The translations under genes and the position numbers were made by a program. The notes below the pieces were generated by a model. That model was not told the DNA's origin, ran no database searches, and worked only from the letters and a program-made list of their open reading frames with translations. From Pseudoalteromonas sp. GCY (GTDB lineage: Bacteria; Pseudomonadota; Gammaproteobacteria; Enterobacterales; Alteromonadaceae): DNA of 64,000 bases. Numbering within the stretch: the first letter of the stretch is position 1; the number at the start of each line of letters is the position of its first letter. The stretch is taken from NCBI RefSeq assembly GCF_016695175.1, contig NZ_CP068022.1, positions 353,501 to 417,500 of the forward strand. The letters are read 5' to 3'. Shown here one piece after another: positions 11,601 through 19,757 of the stretch.

Positions 11601-11802
11601 GAAATGTCACCTGATCTTGGACCACTTGTGGTGCCTGTCCTGGATAAGGTGTTTTGACAATTACTTGTACATCAGACAAGTCCGGAATGGCGTCGACAGG
11701 TGTGTTTTTAAGGGTAAATAGCCCAGCCCCCACCAGCATAAGTGTCAGCAGTACCACAAAAAAACGGTTGTATACTGACCAGCGAATTATTGCTTGGATC
11801 AT
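8686..11802 (-). CDS. cusA: CusA/CzcA-type heavy-metal RND efflux pump
   Basis: Inner-membrane pump of the heavy-metal efflux RND family, probably exporting Cu(I)/Ag(I) from the periplasm and cytoplasm through a TolC-type channel. At 1038 residues it is close to E. coli CusA (1047). It has the N-terminal membrane helix, two large periplasmic loops, and transmembrane helix 4 with IAIGAMTDGAIVMIEN, carrying the proton-relay Asp. The methionines expected in the copper site and relay appear in GDLMYMP, PLTMIETF and DMLATGIKTPVGI. These methionines favour Cu/Ag over Zn/Co/Cd as substrate. It is the last gene of the cluster, 12 bp after cusB, with no gene for a separate CusF because that function is fused to CusB here. 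Confidence 0.95.
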   Translation of the reverse strand: MIQAIIRWSVYNRFFVVLLTLMLVGAGLFTLKNTPVDAIPDLSDVQVIVKTPYPGQAPQVVQDQVTFPLTTAMLSVPGAKTVRGYSFFGDSYVYVIFDDKTDLYWARSRVLEYLSQVAPQLPDAAKPQLGPDATGVGWVYLYALVDKTGKHDISQLRSLQDWFLKFELQSVAGVSEVAPIGGMVKQYQVQVDPNKLRAYGIPLTHVQQALQRGNQESGASVIEMAEAEYMVTSTGYIQNVKDIEAIPLGQAVKGTPLTIADVASVNIGPQMRRGIAELNGEGEVVGGVVVMRFGENAQKTIDGVKQKLAELQQGLPEGVEVVTVYDRSELITNAIDNLWSKLLEELVVVALVCVVFLFHIRSSVVAVITLPLGILVAFIVMYFQGVNANIMSLGGIAIAIGAMTDGAIVMIENMHKHMEKTPLNDENRWEIVAKSASEVGPALFFSLLIITVSFLPVFILEAQEGRMFAPLAYTKTYAMAASAGLAITLIPVLMGYFIRGKVVPEHKNPINRMLVGAYTPLLKQVLRFPKLTLLVAAAITVVGFYPMDKIGSEFIPPLDEGDLMYMPTTYPSISIGKAREILQQTDKLIATVPEVKNVFGKIGRAETATDPAPLTMIETFIQLKPKDQWREGMTTEKLKAELDKLVQFPGLTNAWVMPIKTRIDMLATGIKTPVGIKVAGPDLDTIQKIGQDLERILSKVEGTASVYSERVAGGRYIKVDIQRDKAARFGLNIADVQQVVATAIGGMDVTQTIEGQERYPVSLRYPQDLRDSPEALRKLPIVTAEGLNIALGDVATIYIENGPPGIKSENARINGWTFIDLDGVDVGSYVAAAKQVLSEQLELPAGYSISWAGQYEYMERAKAKLTYVVPLTLGIIIVLLYLNFRSFSEVAIIMATLPMAMIGGLWLLYLEGFNFSVAVGVGFIALAGVAVEIGVIMLVYLNQAISELKEKQPIITLEAINNAILEGAGKRIRPVMMTVATIIIGLLPILYGSGTGSEVMSRIAAPMVGGMASALLLTLVVLPVVYMLMIRWRLRVTS

Positions 11803-11814
11803 TGTAAACGCTCC

Positions 11815-13542
11815 TTAGTGGCCTGAGTGCATATTCATCGACATCTCACCTGCAGGTTTGATATCAGTCACCACAAATTCGTCACCCACTTCAAAGGTGA
11901 AAGTCACCTTCATTCCCGTCATAAGCTGGCTTAAATCAATGTGCTCTGCTGCAACAAAGTCCATCGTTGTTGCGGGACGGTCCCATTTTTCAATGGCGTC
12001 GCGAGAAATATTAAGCACTCGGGTGTCAGGGGTGATAGCGTTTATCACGCCACCCACTGTTGCTGTTGGTAAGGTATTTTCGGTCGTACTTCCTTCGGAC
12101 ATAATGTGAATGCCAGTCAGTAATACGCTACCGTCATCCTGTTTCGTGGCTTCAAAATGCAAAGTCTGTCCAGCGTTTAATTCTCCAACATCGACACTTT
12201 CAGCCACTGTAAAGTCCATCACCATTTCAGGCCATTCCCACTCAGGTACGGGTTGATGATCGATATTCACCACTCGGCTTTGGTAGTTCACGCTTTGAAT
12301 TTCTCCTTCAATCCAAACTGACTTAGCCTCAGCAACTGGCGCCATACGCATAAAGTCAGAAGTAATGCTCGATTGAGAATCAATCAGGAAATGGGCTGAC
12401 GTAACTATCTTGTCTCCTTCGTTAAGACCATTGAGGATTTCAATGTTTTCATCACCAATTTGACCCAGTTCAACGGCAACCGATTTAAAGCTACCGGGTG
12501 CAACTTCAACGACAACACGGTTTTGTTTGGCGGTACGGATCACAGATTCACTCGGCACTTGCAATACATTGTCACGAGAATCGGCATGAATGTTTACTTG
12601 TGCAAACATATTCGGCTTTAACAGCGCATCACTGTTGTCAAATCTAAGCCTTACTCTAAGTGTCCGTGTTTTTTCATTGAGTGAGGGGTAGACATAATCG
12701 ACTTGCCCTCGCCACGTTCTGCCGGGTAAAAAGTCTAACCTCATGGAAACAGCTTGTCCCTGAGCGACCAACATAGCATCACGTTCAAATACGTCAGCTT
12801 CGACCCAAATTTCGTCAAGTTTGGCGATACTCATAAGCGTTGTGCCTGGCTTTACGTAAAACCCTTCTCGGATCTGGAGTCCATCCAACACCCCAGATTG
12901 ACGCGCATAAAAGGTAATGCTTTGATGCACTTCACCCGTTTTTTTAAGCGTATTGATAAAGTCATCACTCAGGTGCAATGCCTTGAGCCTTTTGTGTGCT
13001 GCGTTTATCAGCGCCTGATTATTACGCTTTCTAGCAATAAGGTATTCTTCTTGCGCATTGACCAGTTGCGGCGAGTATAAGGTATACAATGGCTCGCCTT
13101 GCTTCACTGGATCTCCTGCTGCTTTCACGTAGAGCGTTTCAACCCAGCCCTCAACTCGGGGGTGAATGTGAACTAAGCTATCTTCGTTGTATTGAACATA
13201 CCCAACAGTACGGATTTGATGAGACATCGCTTGACGCATGACCACCGCGGTACGAACGCCCAAGTTGTTTTCAACGTGAGGAGCTATCTCCACAACCCCC
13301 TCACCAAATTTTGCATTCGCGGACTCTTCTTCGTACACAGGCACGAGATCCATTCCCATCGGAGACTTACCGGGCTTATCACGACGATAGTTCGGATCCA
13401 TAGGCGCAACCCAATAAAGCGGCGCTTTCTCAGCGTTTTGCGTTACGGCAGACTCGTTACTTGAAGAGAGATCCATCCCAACTAGCACGCCGACCGTTAA
13501 TGTAGTGACGGCAACAAGCGTCATTTTTAAGTTGTTATTCAT
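11815..13542 (-). CDS. cusB: CusB-type periplasmic adaptor fused to two CusF-like copper domains
   Basis: Membrane-fusion protein linking the RND pump to the outer-membrane channel. The 575 residues (ATG at 13540-13542, chosen over an upstream TTG because GAGGG lies upstream) show this order: an N-terminal anchor; a heavy-metal-binding motif (YWVAPMDP, then SPMGMDLVPVY); barrel-sandwich and helical hairpin (about residues 90-240); beta-barrel and membrane-proximal domains (to about 390); and two tandem CusF-like domains (about 408-485 and 495-565). The first CusF domain has His429, Trp437, Met440 and Met442, with exactly the spacing of the CusF Cu(I) ligands His36, Trp44, Met47 and Met49. The second has Arg514, Arg522, Thr525 and Met527 at the same positions, so only one ligand remains. 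The C-terminus is Met/His-rich (MSMNMHSGH). The gene overlaps the channel gene by 8 bp. Confidence 0.92.
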   Translation of the reverse strand: MNNNLKMTLVAVTTLTVGVLVGMDLSSSNESAVTQNAEKAPLYWVAPMDPNYRRDKPGKSPMGMDLVPVYEEESANAKFGEGVVEIAPHVENNLGVRTAVVMRQAMSHQIRTVGYVQYNEDSLVHIHPRVEGWVETLYVKAAGDPVKQGEPLYTLYSPQLVNAQEEYLIARKRNNQALINAAHKRLKALHLSDDFINTLKKTGEVHQSITFYARQSGVLDGLQIREGFYVKPGTTLMSIAKLDEIWVEADVFERDAMLVAQGQAVSMRLDFLPGRTWRGQVDYVYPSLNEKTRTLRVRLRFDNSDALLKPNMFAQVNIHADSRDNVLQVPSESVIRTAKQNRVVVEVAPGSFKSVAVELGQIGDENIEILNGLNEGDKIVTSAHFLIDSQSSITSDFMRMAPVAEAKSVWIEGEIQSVNYQSRVVNIDHQPVPEWEWPEMVMDFTVAESVDVGELNAGQTLHFEATKQDDGSVLLTGIHIMSEGSTTENTLPTATVGGVINAITPDTRVLNISRDAIEKWDRPATTMDFVAAEHIDLSQLMTGMKVTFTFEVGDEFVVTDIKPAGEMSMNMHSGH

Positions 13543-14857
13543 GGCTTGCACCCTCTTCAATTTGAGCCAAATAGTAGTTACTGCGTACCACCGCTTTTAA
13601 CAATGCAATATCAATGGAAAGCGCTGATAACTGGGCATTCAGTTTCGCAATGCGCGCCCTCACTACCTCGGAAAAGTCGCCGTCATCATTGGTATAAGCG
13701 GTCAATGCAGCTTCGGCCTGTTCAGCGCTTTGTGCCACAATTGATTTTGCATATAGCGATTGCCTCTCTTGTAATCTTTGGATAGTTTGAATTTCTCCAT
13801 TTAAGTTTGAAAACAGCTGCTTTAGCACCAGCAACCGCTCCGTTTTACTCGCCTCAACTTGTGCAGTCGCTGCCGCTTTTTGCTGGTCTTGTTTTCCATC
13901 TGTAAATAACGGAACGTCGAATGACACACCAACGCTAAAAAAGTCAGTGCGAGACATCTGATCCGGTGCATCATCCCGATACGCATAACTCGCATTGACG
14001 GAAAACTGTGGTTTATACGCCTGCTCAGCTAACTTTACCCCTTGATTGGCGCGGTATGTATCAACGTCGGCTGCAACAACCAACGGGTGATGAGTCAAAT
14101 GTTGTACTACAGCTTGGCTATCAACTGGGCGTTGCTGCATTAACTTTGGTGCAATTGAGCGGATCAACGGCAGTGTCACTTCGTTTTGATCAAGGACACT
14201 CAGCGCATTTGAATTAGTGAATGCATCATTTAATAGCCACTGCGAAAGCTTTGCCTTAGCGGTGTTAAGCTGCTGATAAGCCGCGGAACGCTTGTCGTCT
14301 AATTGCATCACCTCAAGCTGAGCACGGATCACATCTTGCTGGCGTGTTGCACCCAGCGCATTGGAGTAGCTAGCATTGGCGATTTCTACCATTTGGTCAA
14401 ACAGCACACTATCGCGTTCAATCAGTTCTAACGTCTTTTTGGCTTGTACAATATCAAGCCACACTTGAGAAACGTCGCGGCGCACTTGCGCTTTTCTATC
14501 CGCTTGTAAAATCGGTTGCTTTTTCGCGTCAAGTGCCAATTGCTGGCTCTTAATTTCGAGGCTATCTCCTCGCGGCAACATCTGCATCACACCAACTTTA
14601 AGCTGGGTCATCCCTTCTTGGTTAAACTCCCAACTATCAACAGGCAGGTTCATCATGCCGATGGACACCTGAGGATCAGGATAGCTTAGCGCTTCACGGC
14701 TCATCGACTGCATCGCAGAACGCTTGTATTGGCTAGATTTAAGCCAAGGATCGTTGCTGATGGCGGCATCTATTGCTTGCTCTAACGTTGCAATGTTGGC
14801 CTGTGCTATCTGTGGCAGTATCAGAGTTGCGATAAACAGGGAAACTTTGATTGTCAT
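13535..14857 (-). CDS. cusC: TolC/CusC-family outer-membrane efflux channel
   Basis: Outer-membrane factor of the tripartite copper efflux system. The 440 residues begin with a signal peptide (cleavage likely after AQA, near residue 20). Two repeats of the OEP domain follow, with long amphipathic helices, and a typical channel segment FSVGVSFDVPLF. No lipobox cysteine is visible, unlike E. coli CusC, so it may not be lipidated. It is coupled to the upstream DUF411 gene by TAATG and to cusB by an 8-bp overlap, placing DUF411-cusC-cusB-cusA in one transcription unit. Confidence 0.9.
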   Translation of the reverse strand: MTIKVSLFIATLILPQIAQANIATLEQAIDAAISNDPWLKSSQYKRSAMQSMSREALSYPDPQVSIGMMNLPVDSWEFNQEGMTQLKVGVMQMLPRGDSLEIKSQQLALDAKKQPILQADRKAQVRRDVSQVWLDIVQAKKTLELIERDSVLFDQMVEIANASYSNALGATRQQDVIRAQLEVMQLDDKRSAAYQQLNTAKAKLSQWLLNDAFTNSNALSVLDQNEVTLPLIRSIAPKLMQQRPVDSQAVVQHLTHHPLVVAADVDTYRANQGVKLAEQAYKPQFSVNASYAYRDDAPDQMSRTDFFSVGVSFDVPLFTDGKQDQQKAAATAQVEASKTERLLVLKQLFSNLNGEIQTIQRLQERQSLYAKSIVAQSAEQAEAALTAYTNDDGDFSEVVRARIAKLNAQLSALSIDIALLKAVVRSNYYLAQIEEGASHE

Positions 14858-15330
14858 TAGAATTGCTCCTCATAACTGTCAATTTCAGCAAAAACCTCAT
14901 AGCTCCCATCTTTTTTGAGTAGCAATACTTGATAAGGCATAAAACGCTCACCAACTTCCATACCGGGCGATCCAAGTGGCATTGCCGGCGCACTTAAGCC
15001 GATATTTTGCTTATCTTGAGTTAACGTTTCGTTTTGCAAAAACTGTTTAATAAACTTGGCAGGAACATGCCCTTCAAAAATAAAACCATTTTTAGAAACC
15101 CCTGTGTGACAAGATTGATAATTTTGCTTAATACCAAACTTACTCTTAAGTGAGCCAAGATAATTTAAATCGGTGGCTTTGTGCGCGATACCTTGTGCAG
15201 TTAAATGATTTAACCATAGCTCACAACAGCCGCAGGTTGGGGATTTAAAGACTTCCAATTCTATATTGGATTTACCGTATGCCATGGCGCTCATTAACCA
15301 TAGCGTCATCACTAAATAAAGCTTTTTCAT
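14857..15330 (-). CDS. DUF411 periplasmic protein of the copper cluster
   Basis: The 157 residues have a signal peptide ending around MAYG. A DUF411 domain with the motif SPTCGCCELWLNHL follows, then later YQSCHTGV and GHVPAKFIKQFL. DUF411 proteins are periplasmic and recurrently linked to copper resistance genes; the CxCC site and the conserved His/Cys are the likely metal or redox centre. It is the first gene of the tightly overlapping block DUF411-cusC-cusB-cusA. A small Cys/His-rich protein gene lies 124 bp upstream on the same strand. The exact biochemical role is not established. Confidence 0.88.
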   Translation of the reverse strand: MKKLYLVMTLWLMSAMAYGKSNIELEVFKSPTCGCCELWLNHLTAQGIAHKATDLNYLGSLKSKFGIKQNYQSCHTGVSKNGFIFEGHVPAKFIKQFLQNETLTQDKQNIGLSAPAMPLGSPGMEVGERFMPYQVLLLKKDGSYEVFAEIDSYEEQF

Positions 15331-15345
15331 GCTAACCTCGCATGC

Positions 15346-15375
15346 AATACCAATTAAATTACTGCAACTGGTATC
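15346..15375. repeat. Short inverted repeat (ATACCA/TGGTAT type)
   Basis: ATACCA at 15347-15352 and TGGTAT at 15369-15374 form an imperfect inverted repeat with an AT-rich centre in the 124-bp gap before the DUF411 gene. A related motif bounds the element at 47603-47707. Such short palindromes look like dispersed genomic repeats; their copy number cannot be judged here. Confidence 0.4.
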
Positions 15376-15454
15376 AATAAATTCGTTGAAAATTACGCCA
15401 AAATAGACGATTAATCGTACAAAACTTTGAAATTAAGGCAGATCTGCCCTGAGG

Positions 15455-15862
15455 TTAGGCAAGTATTGGGGGTTTATAAAGAGAGCGAGGGTAGTCACTA
15501 AGCTGACCACTTGTGAAGCTTAATTTGTCGTTTTTCAGTACAATAGGCGCTATCCAATCCCTTGGCGAAAACGCTGCAAGGTTTGTGGAGCACATATGTG
15601 TGGGGCAAGTACAATCGCTGCATTGTGCTGTGTTCTGAGGGTCACAGCAATCCATCTCAACCATTATTTCTATTTCATGATGATGAGGATCAGCCGATTG
15701 CACGTCACTTTGAAGCATTTGATGAGATGTTTTATGACTTGCAGTACCATGCATTTCACATGCTGCCATAGAGGCAGCCGCGTTTTGACCACTAAGTGTA
15801 GCCACCACGAACATTGTGATAAGTAAACGTAAGAATACTTGCAAGGTACTTTTCCAAATCAA
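15455..15862 (-). CDS. Small Cys/His/Met-rich exported protein of the copper cluster
   Basis: The 135 residues start with a signal peptide (about residues 1-30, ending near AAAS). The mature part is very rich in His, Met and Cys: ACEMHGTASHK, ADPHHHEIEIMVEMDCCDP, then CSDCTCPTHMC. The C-terminus SLYKPPILA resembles other small copper-inducible proteins placed next to copper efflux genes. I infer metal binding in the periplasm, probably copper, from composition and location; no named family is certain. The only start giving the full signal peptide is the TTG at 15860-15862, which has no clear ribosome-binding site, so the true start is uncertain. The divergent gene at 15997 shares the upstream region. 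Confidence 0.7.
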   Translation of the reverse strand: MIWKSTLQVFLRLLITMFVVATLSGQNAAASMAACEMHGTASHKTSHQMLQSDVQSADPHHHEIEIMVEMDCCDPQNTAQCSDCTCPTHMCSTNLAAFSPRDWIAPIVLKNDKLSFTSGQLSDYPRSLYKPPILA

Positions 15863-15996
15863 TTAAGCGAAGTAATAATAAAAATCTAACCAAAGAAATG
15901 CAAGTAAATAGACCAAGCTCGTTATTATTTTCTTTCATCATTGATATACTAGAGCCCAATTCTAAAAAATTATTCCGACTCAAGGATATGAACGTT

Positions 15997-16605
15997 ATGA
16001 AATTTGCTTCAGTAGCTACTATTTTGGCGTTAGTTGTTTCGAGCAACGTCAGTGCCGCAGACTATGGAGACTTTGGTGTCTCAATATATGGTGGCAAAAC
16101 TTACAGCAGTGATATCAAAACTTCTCGCCATCAAAAGTATGAATTAGAAGACGATTCGCACTTTGGATTAAGTATCGATAAATATGTACCTGAAGGCCGT
16201 TATGGCTTCTACTACGGAAAAACTGAGACCCAACTTACCGCTTATCCGCTAAATAAAGTGGAAATGGAATATCTATTATTTCAAAGTGCAGTGGTACGCC
16301 CTCTCACAGACAACTTAGATGTTTATCTAGGCTTACAAATTGGTGCGACCTTTGTTGACCCTAATTTTATCGACTCTGACACTTTCTTTGCATCAGGGTT
16401 ATACACGGGTTTTGAATACAACCTTGGCGCAGGTTTTCATCTCGGTGCTGAAGCACGATGGATTGCAACTATCCTCAACAACAACTCTAAAGTCACTTGC
16501 GATGTCGATCCAGAAACCCAAAATACCTGTAGCTGGCACTTCGACAACGAAATAATGAGCCAATATCAAGCGAGTGCAACATTAAGTTATCGCTTTTCGC
16601 TCTAA
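15997..16605 (+). CDS. Outer-membrane beta-barrel protein
   Basis: The 202 residues have a clear signal peptide (MKFASVATILALVVSSNVSA) and then alternating beta-strands typical of a small OmpA/OprF-type eight-stranded barrel. The protein ends in aromatic SYRFSL, a good outer-membrane insertion signal. I chose the ATG at 15997 over one at 15988 because AAGGA at 15982-15986 is properly spaced only for the later one. Two cysteines (in VTCDVDPETQNTCSW) may form a loop disulfide. The function is unknown. It is divergent from the copper cluster, and a regulatory link is possible but not shown. Confidence 0.75.
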   Translation: MKFASVATILALVVSSNVSAADYGDFGVSIYGGKTYSSDIKTSRHQKYELEDDSHFGLSIDKYVPEGRYGFYYGKTETQLTAYPLNKVEMEYLLFQSAVVRPLTDNLDVYLGLQIGATFVDPNFIDSDTFFASGLYTGFEYNLGAGFHLGAEARWIATILNNNSKVTCDVDPETQNTCSWHFDNEIMSQYQASATLSYRFSL

Positions 16606-16694
16606 AAGTTAAAACTAATTAAGCTCTCAACACTGCAAAGATCAGCAAGCCTTTGTGAGTCGCTGTACAATAAAGTCAGCAAAAATACTCATCT

Positions 16695-17026
16695 TTGCTG
16701 GAATATGGCGAGTTGCAGGGTATAGGGCCAGAGTTTTTATCATTAGCCATCATTCATTTTGTTGCAGTGATCTTGCCGGGCCCTGACTTTGTTATCACGG
16801 TCAGACAGAGCCTAAATTACGGCAGACTACATGGCGCAATTACAGCCTTGGGAATTGGTACTGGGTTGGGTTTGGTGTCGGCGCACTGATGCAAGCCTCA
16901 CCTTGGATCTTACAAGTAGCTAAATTAATCGGCGCTGCATATCTTATCTACATCGCCATTCAACTACTCAAAAGTGCAGGAACGATTCAACTAGATGCAG
17001 AAGATCCAGGCCGCTACCGAAACTAA
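16695..17026 (+). pseudogene. Decayed LysE/RhtB-type amino-acid exporter gene
   Basis: One frame gives the N-terminus of a LysE/RhtB transporter (ILPGPDFVITVRQSLNYGR, then ALGIGTGLGLV) and stops at about 16889. A second frame picks up at once with GALMQASPWILQVAKLIGAAYLIYIA, the second half of the same core, and ends at 17026. Intact members are about 205 residues. Here a frameshift plus loss of the C-terminal half leave about 105 recognisable residues. The rest of the 570-bp gap between the neighbouring genes (16606-16694 and 17027-17175) shows nothing else I recognise beyond the DUF4336 gene's ribosome-binding site. Confidence 0.7.
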
Positions 17027-17175
17027 AAATGATGAACTAACGCTTGAAAATTGATGCACAAATTCGACCAATATAGATACTCAAATAAATCTCATGCAAA
17101 TTTGCTAAAGGCTATATTTCAAACAAAAAATTTCCCTGATATAGTTATCTATGCTAGCAAGAGTAAGGAAATTAG

Positions 17176-17886
17176 ATGAGCGAATTAATTGCAATTGGTA
17201 AAAACATTTGGATCCACAACGGCCCAGCTGTACCATTTTTTGGCATGCCATACACTACCCGAAGCACCATAGTAAAGCTTTCCTCTGGCGCATTATGGGT
17301 CCACTCTCCCGGAAAATTAACGGATGAACTGCTCAGTGAATTAACTCAACTTGGGCAAGTCAGCTATCTAATTTCTCCAAATAAACTTCATCACCTATTT
17401 ATGGGAGATTGGCAGGAAAAGTTCCCACATGCGATTATGTTTGCTTCTCCAGGTGTCGACAAGAAACGGCCTGATCTTACTTTTCAGCGCCAACTGGGCG
17501 ACATGGCAGAACCCGAGTGGCAAGGAGATATTGAGCAACTCATTTTTAAAGGCAGCGCGGTGATGGAAGAAGTCGTATTCTTCCACAAAGAGAGCAGTAC
17601 ATTAATTTTGACAGATCTTATCGAGAACTTTCACCCTAACCACTTCTCCGGTTTTAAAAAAGTATTAGCGAAAATCACCGGGATTATTAGCCCTAACGGT
17701 AAAACGCCCATAGACTGGCGAACTTCGTTTGTGTTTGGGAAGCAGCAAGCCCGAGCCTGTTTTTCAAAGATGGCTGCTTGGCAACCTCAATATATCGTTA
17801 TTGCCCATGGTGAATGCATTGAAACAGGTGCTGGTGCATTTTTAAATCGCTCATTTTCTTGGTTGGGTATCAATAAAGCAGCATAA
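17176..17886 (+). CDS. DUF4336 protein (metallo-beta-lactamase-like fold)
   Basis: The 236 residues match the DUF4336 family: IGKNIWIHNGPAVPFFGMPYTTRSTIVKL, SPNKLHHLFMGDW, LILTDLIENF and VIAHGECI. These proteins are thought to share the metallo-beta-lactamase fold, but the canonical HxHxDH zinc motif is reduced; here NKLHHLFM takes its place. The function is unknown. Start ATG with GGAAATTAG upstream. It is a single gene, closed by a strong shared terminator at 17911-17945. Confidence 0.8.
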   Translation: MSELIAIGKNIWIHNGPAVPFFGMPYTTRSTIVKLSSGALWVHSPGKLTDELLSELTQLGQVSYLISPNKLHHLFMGDWQEKFPHAIMFASPGVDKKRPDLTFQRQLGDMAEPEWQGDIEQLIFKGSAVMEEVVFFHKESSTLILTDLIENFHPNHFSGFKKVLAKITGIISPNGKTPIDWRTSFVFGKQQARACFSKMAAWQPQYIVIAHGECIETGAGAFLNRSFSWLGINKAA

Positions 17887-17910
17887 GGCGCAGTACAAAT
17901 AGCAGTATAT

Positions 17911-17945
17911 AAAAAGCGCTGTCATTTCACTGAACAGCGCTTTTT
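17911..17945. terminator. Bidirectional terminator between DUF4336 and abgT genes
   Basis: A perfect 12-bp inverted repeat (AAAAAGCGCTGT with ACAGCGCTTTTT) around an 11-base loop has A- and T-runs on both sides. It sits between two converging genes and should end both transcripts. Confidence 0.9.
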
Positions 17946-18014
17946 ATTACTTAATCTAAGGTTTGGATCAGGAGTTCATTGTTTTAAGGATCCCCTGAAG
18001 TTACATTCCTCAAA

Positions 18015-19571
18015 TTACATTCCAGCTGGATATGCATAACTCGCTTGCAGACCTAGCGGAATACCAAGCATCCAGTAGATCAATAAGAAGATGCTCCAAC
18101 CAATCAAAAAGGCAATCGAGTAAGGCAACATCATCGCTATCAATGTACCTATTCCTGTCGACTTAACGTATTTCTGGCAGTAAACCACAACCAGCGGGAA
18201 GTAAGGCATAAGCGGAGTGATTATATTTGAGCCAGAATCACCAACACGATAAGCCGCTTGTGTTAAATCTGGTGAAATACCCAATTGCATTAACATTGGA
18301 ACAAAAATCGGCCCCAGTAACGCCCACTTCGCAGAGCTTGACCCCACAAATAGGTTTACAAATGCGGTTAGGAAGATAATACCAATCACAGTAACATAGC
18401 TTGGAAGCGCCAATGCTTTTAATACTTGAGCCCCTTCAATGGCAAGCAATGCACCCAAATTTGAATGGCTGAAGGCACTGATGAAAAGTGCACAGAAAAA
18501 CGCCATAACAATATAGTAAGACATGCTATTCATGGCTTTGGTCATGGCATCAATCATGTCTTTTGAGGTTTTAAACGTACCGACAACGAAACCGTATACC
18601 GCACCTGGGATCCAAAACAGCAGGAAAATAAGTGGCACAATTGATTGCATTAACGGCGCGCTAAAATCAGTTAAAGCGCCCGACGGACTGCGTAGCGCGG
18701 AGTCTTCGCCGCTTGATGCATAAACCAATAACGCGATACCTGCTAACATCACCATGGACGCTACCACAAAGCCTTTCTTTTCTTTACTGGTGATCTCATC
18801 AAACGAAGGCAAACTCTCTGTATCGCCGTCAATTTCTGTCGCTTTTAGTCTTGGTTCTATGATTTTATCAGTGATATACCAACCTAATAAAATAATGAAT
18901 AAGCTCGATGCAGAGGTGAAAAACCAATTGTTTAGTGGGTTAATCGCGATTTCTGGATCGATGATCTGCGCAGCACTTTGCGTAAAGCTTTGTAGCAACG
19001 GATCGATACCAGAAGGAATAAAGTTCGCGCTAAATCCACCGCTTACTCCAGCAAATGCCGCTGCAATACCCGCAAGAGGATGTCTTCCCATCGCATAGAA
19101 GATAACACCGGCAAGCGGAATAACTAACACGTATCCGGCATCTGTCGCCGTGTGGCTTACAATTGCGATAAGAATAATAGAAGGAGTTAGTAGTGCCTGA
19201 GGCGTGCGTTTAAGCATGATTTTAAGGCCAGTATTAATATAGCCAGAATGTTCAGCAACACCCACACCTAGCATAGCAACTAGCACCACGCCTAATGGCG
19301 CAAATCCCGTGAAGGTTTTTACCATCGTTGCCATAAATCCGGCAAGCGCATTTGGGTCTAATAAATTGTGAACGACAATCGCCTGATTGGTTCTTGGATC
19401 AATAGCGCTAAATTCTACGCCTGAAAATAACCAAGATAGCAGCCAAATCAGCAACATTGCTGATAAGAAAATGATTGCAGGATCAGGAAGTTTATTCCCC
19501 ACCCGCTCTATCCCGTTTAAAAAACGGGTGATCGCAGAGTTTTGCGAGTTCGCTTGTTGTGTTTCGTGCAT
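18015..19571 (-). CDS. abgT: AbgT-family transporter
   Basis: Inner-membrane transporter of the AbgT family, whose members import p-aminobenzoyl-glutamate or export sulfonamide-like antimetabolites. The 518 residues (typical length about 510) contain many hydrophobic segments. Family landmarks are the N-terminal RVGNKLPDPAIIFL, VSHTATDAGYVLVIPLAG, FVGSSSAKWALLGPIFVPML and RVGDSGSNIITPLMPYFPLV. Divergent from the HDOD gene, with about 186 bp between. No p-aminobenzoyl-glutamate hydrolase genes are adjacent, so substrate and direction of transport are undetermined. Confidence 0.9.
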   Translation of the reverse strand: MHETQQANSQNSAITRFLNGIERVGNKLPDPAIIFLSAMLLIWLLSWLFSGVEFSAIDPRTNQAIVVHNLLDPNALAGFMATMVKTFTGFAPLGVVLVAMLGVGVAEHSGYINTGLKIMLKRTPQALLTPSIILIAIVSHTATDAGYVLVIPLAGVIFYAMGRHPLAGIAAAFAGVSGGFSANFIPSGIDPLLQSFTQSAAQIIDPEIAINPLNNWFFTSASSLFIILLGWYITDKIIEPRLKATEIDGDTESLPSFDEITSKEKKGFVVASMVMLAGIALLVYASSGEDSALRSPSGALTDFSAPLMQSIVPLIFLLFWIPGAVYGFVVGTFKTSKDMIDAMTKAMNSMSYYIVMAFFCALFISAFSHSNLGALLAIEGAQVLKALALPSYVTVIGIIFLTAFVNLFVGSSSAKWALLGPIFVPMLMQLGISPDLTQAAYRVGDSGSNIITPLMPYFPLVVVYCQKYVKSTGIGTLIAMMLPYSIAFLIGWSIFLLIYWMLGIPLGLQASYAYPAGM

Positions 19572-19757
19572 ACCATTGCCCTAAGAAAAAAATTGCTTAA
19601 CCATAACTTAATATTTACATGTTAAGCAAGAAAACGTGCCTATTGACGAGACACTTTGCCGAATTAGTAGTCGACTTGATATTTTTTTGTCTCAAGTCAG
19701 TGTTCAATAAAGAATTTACGCTATGCTTTTTATATGTCTGAAATTAAGGATTTTTAG

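Noticed and set aside
15437..15448. Palindrome GGCAGATCTGCC just downstream of the small copper protein gene
   Set aside because: It has no loop and no T-run, so it is not a convincing terminator; twelve-base palindromes can occur by chance.
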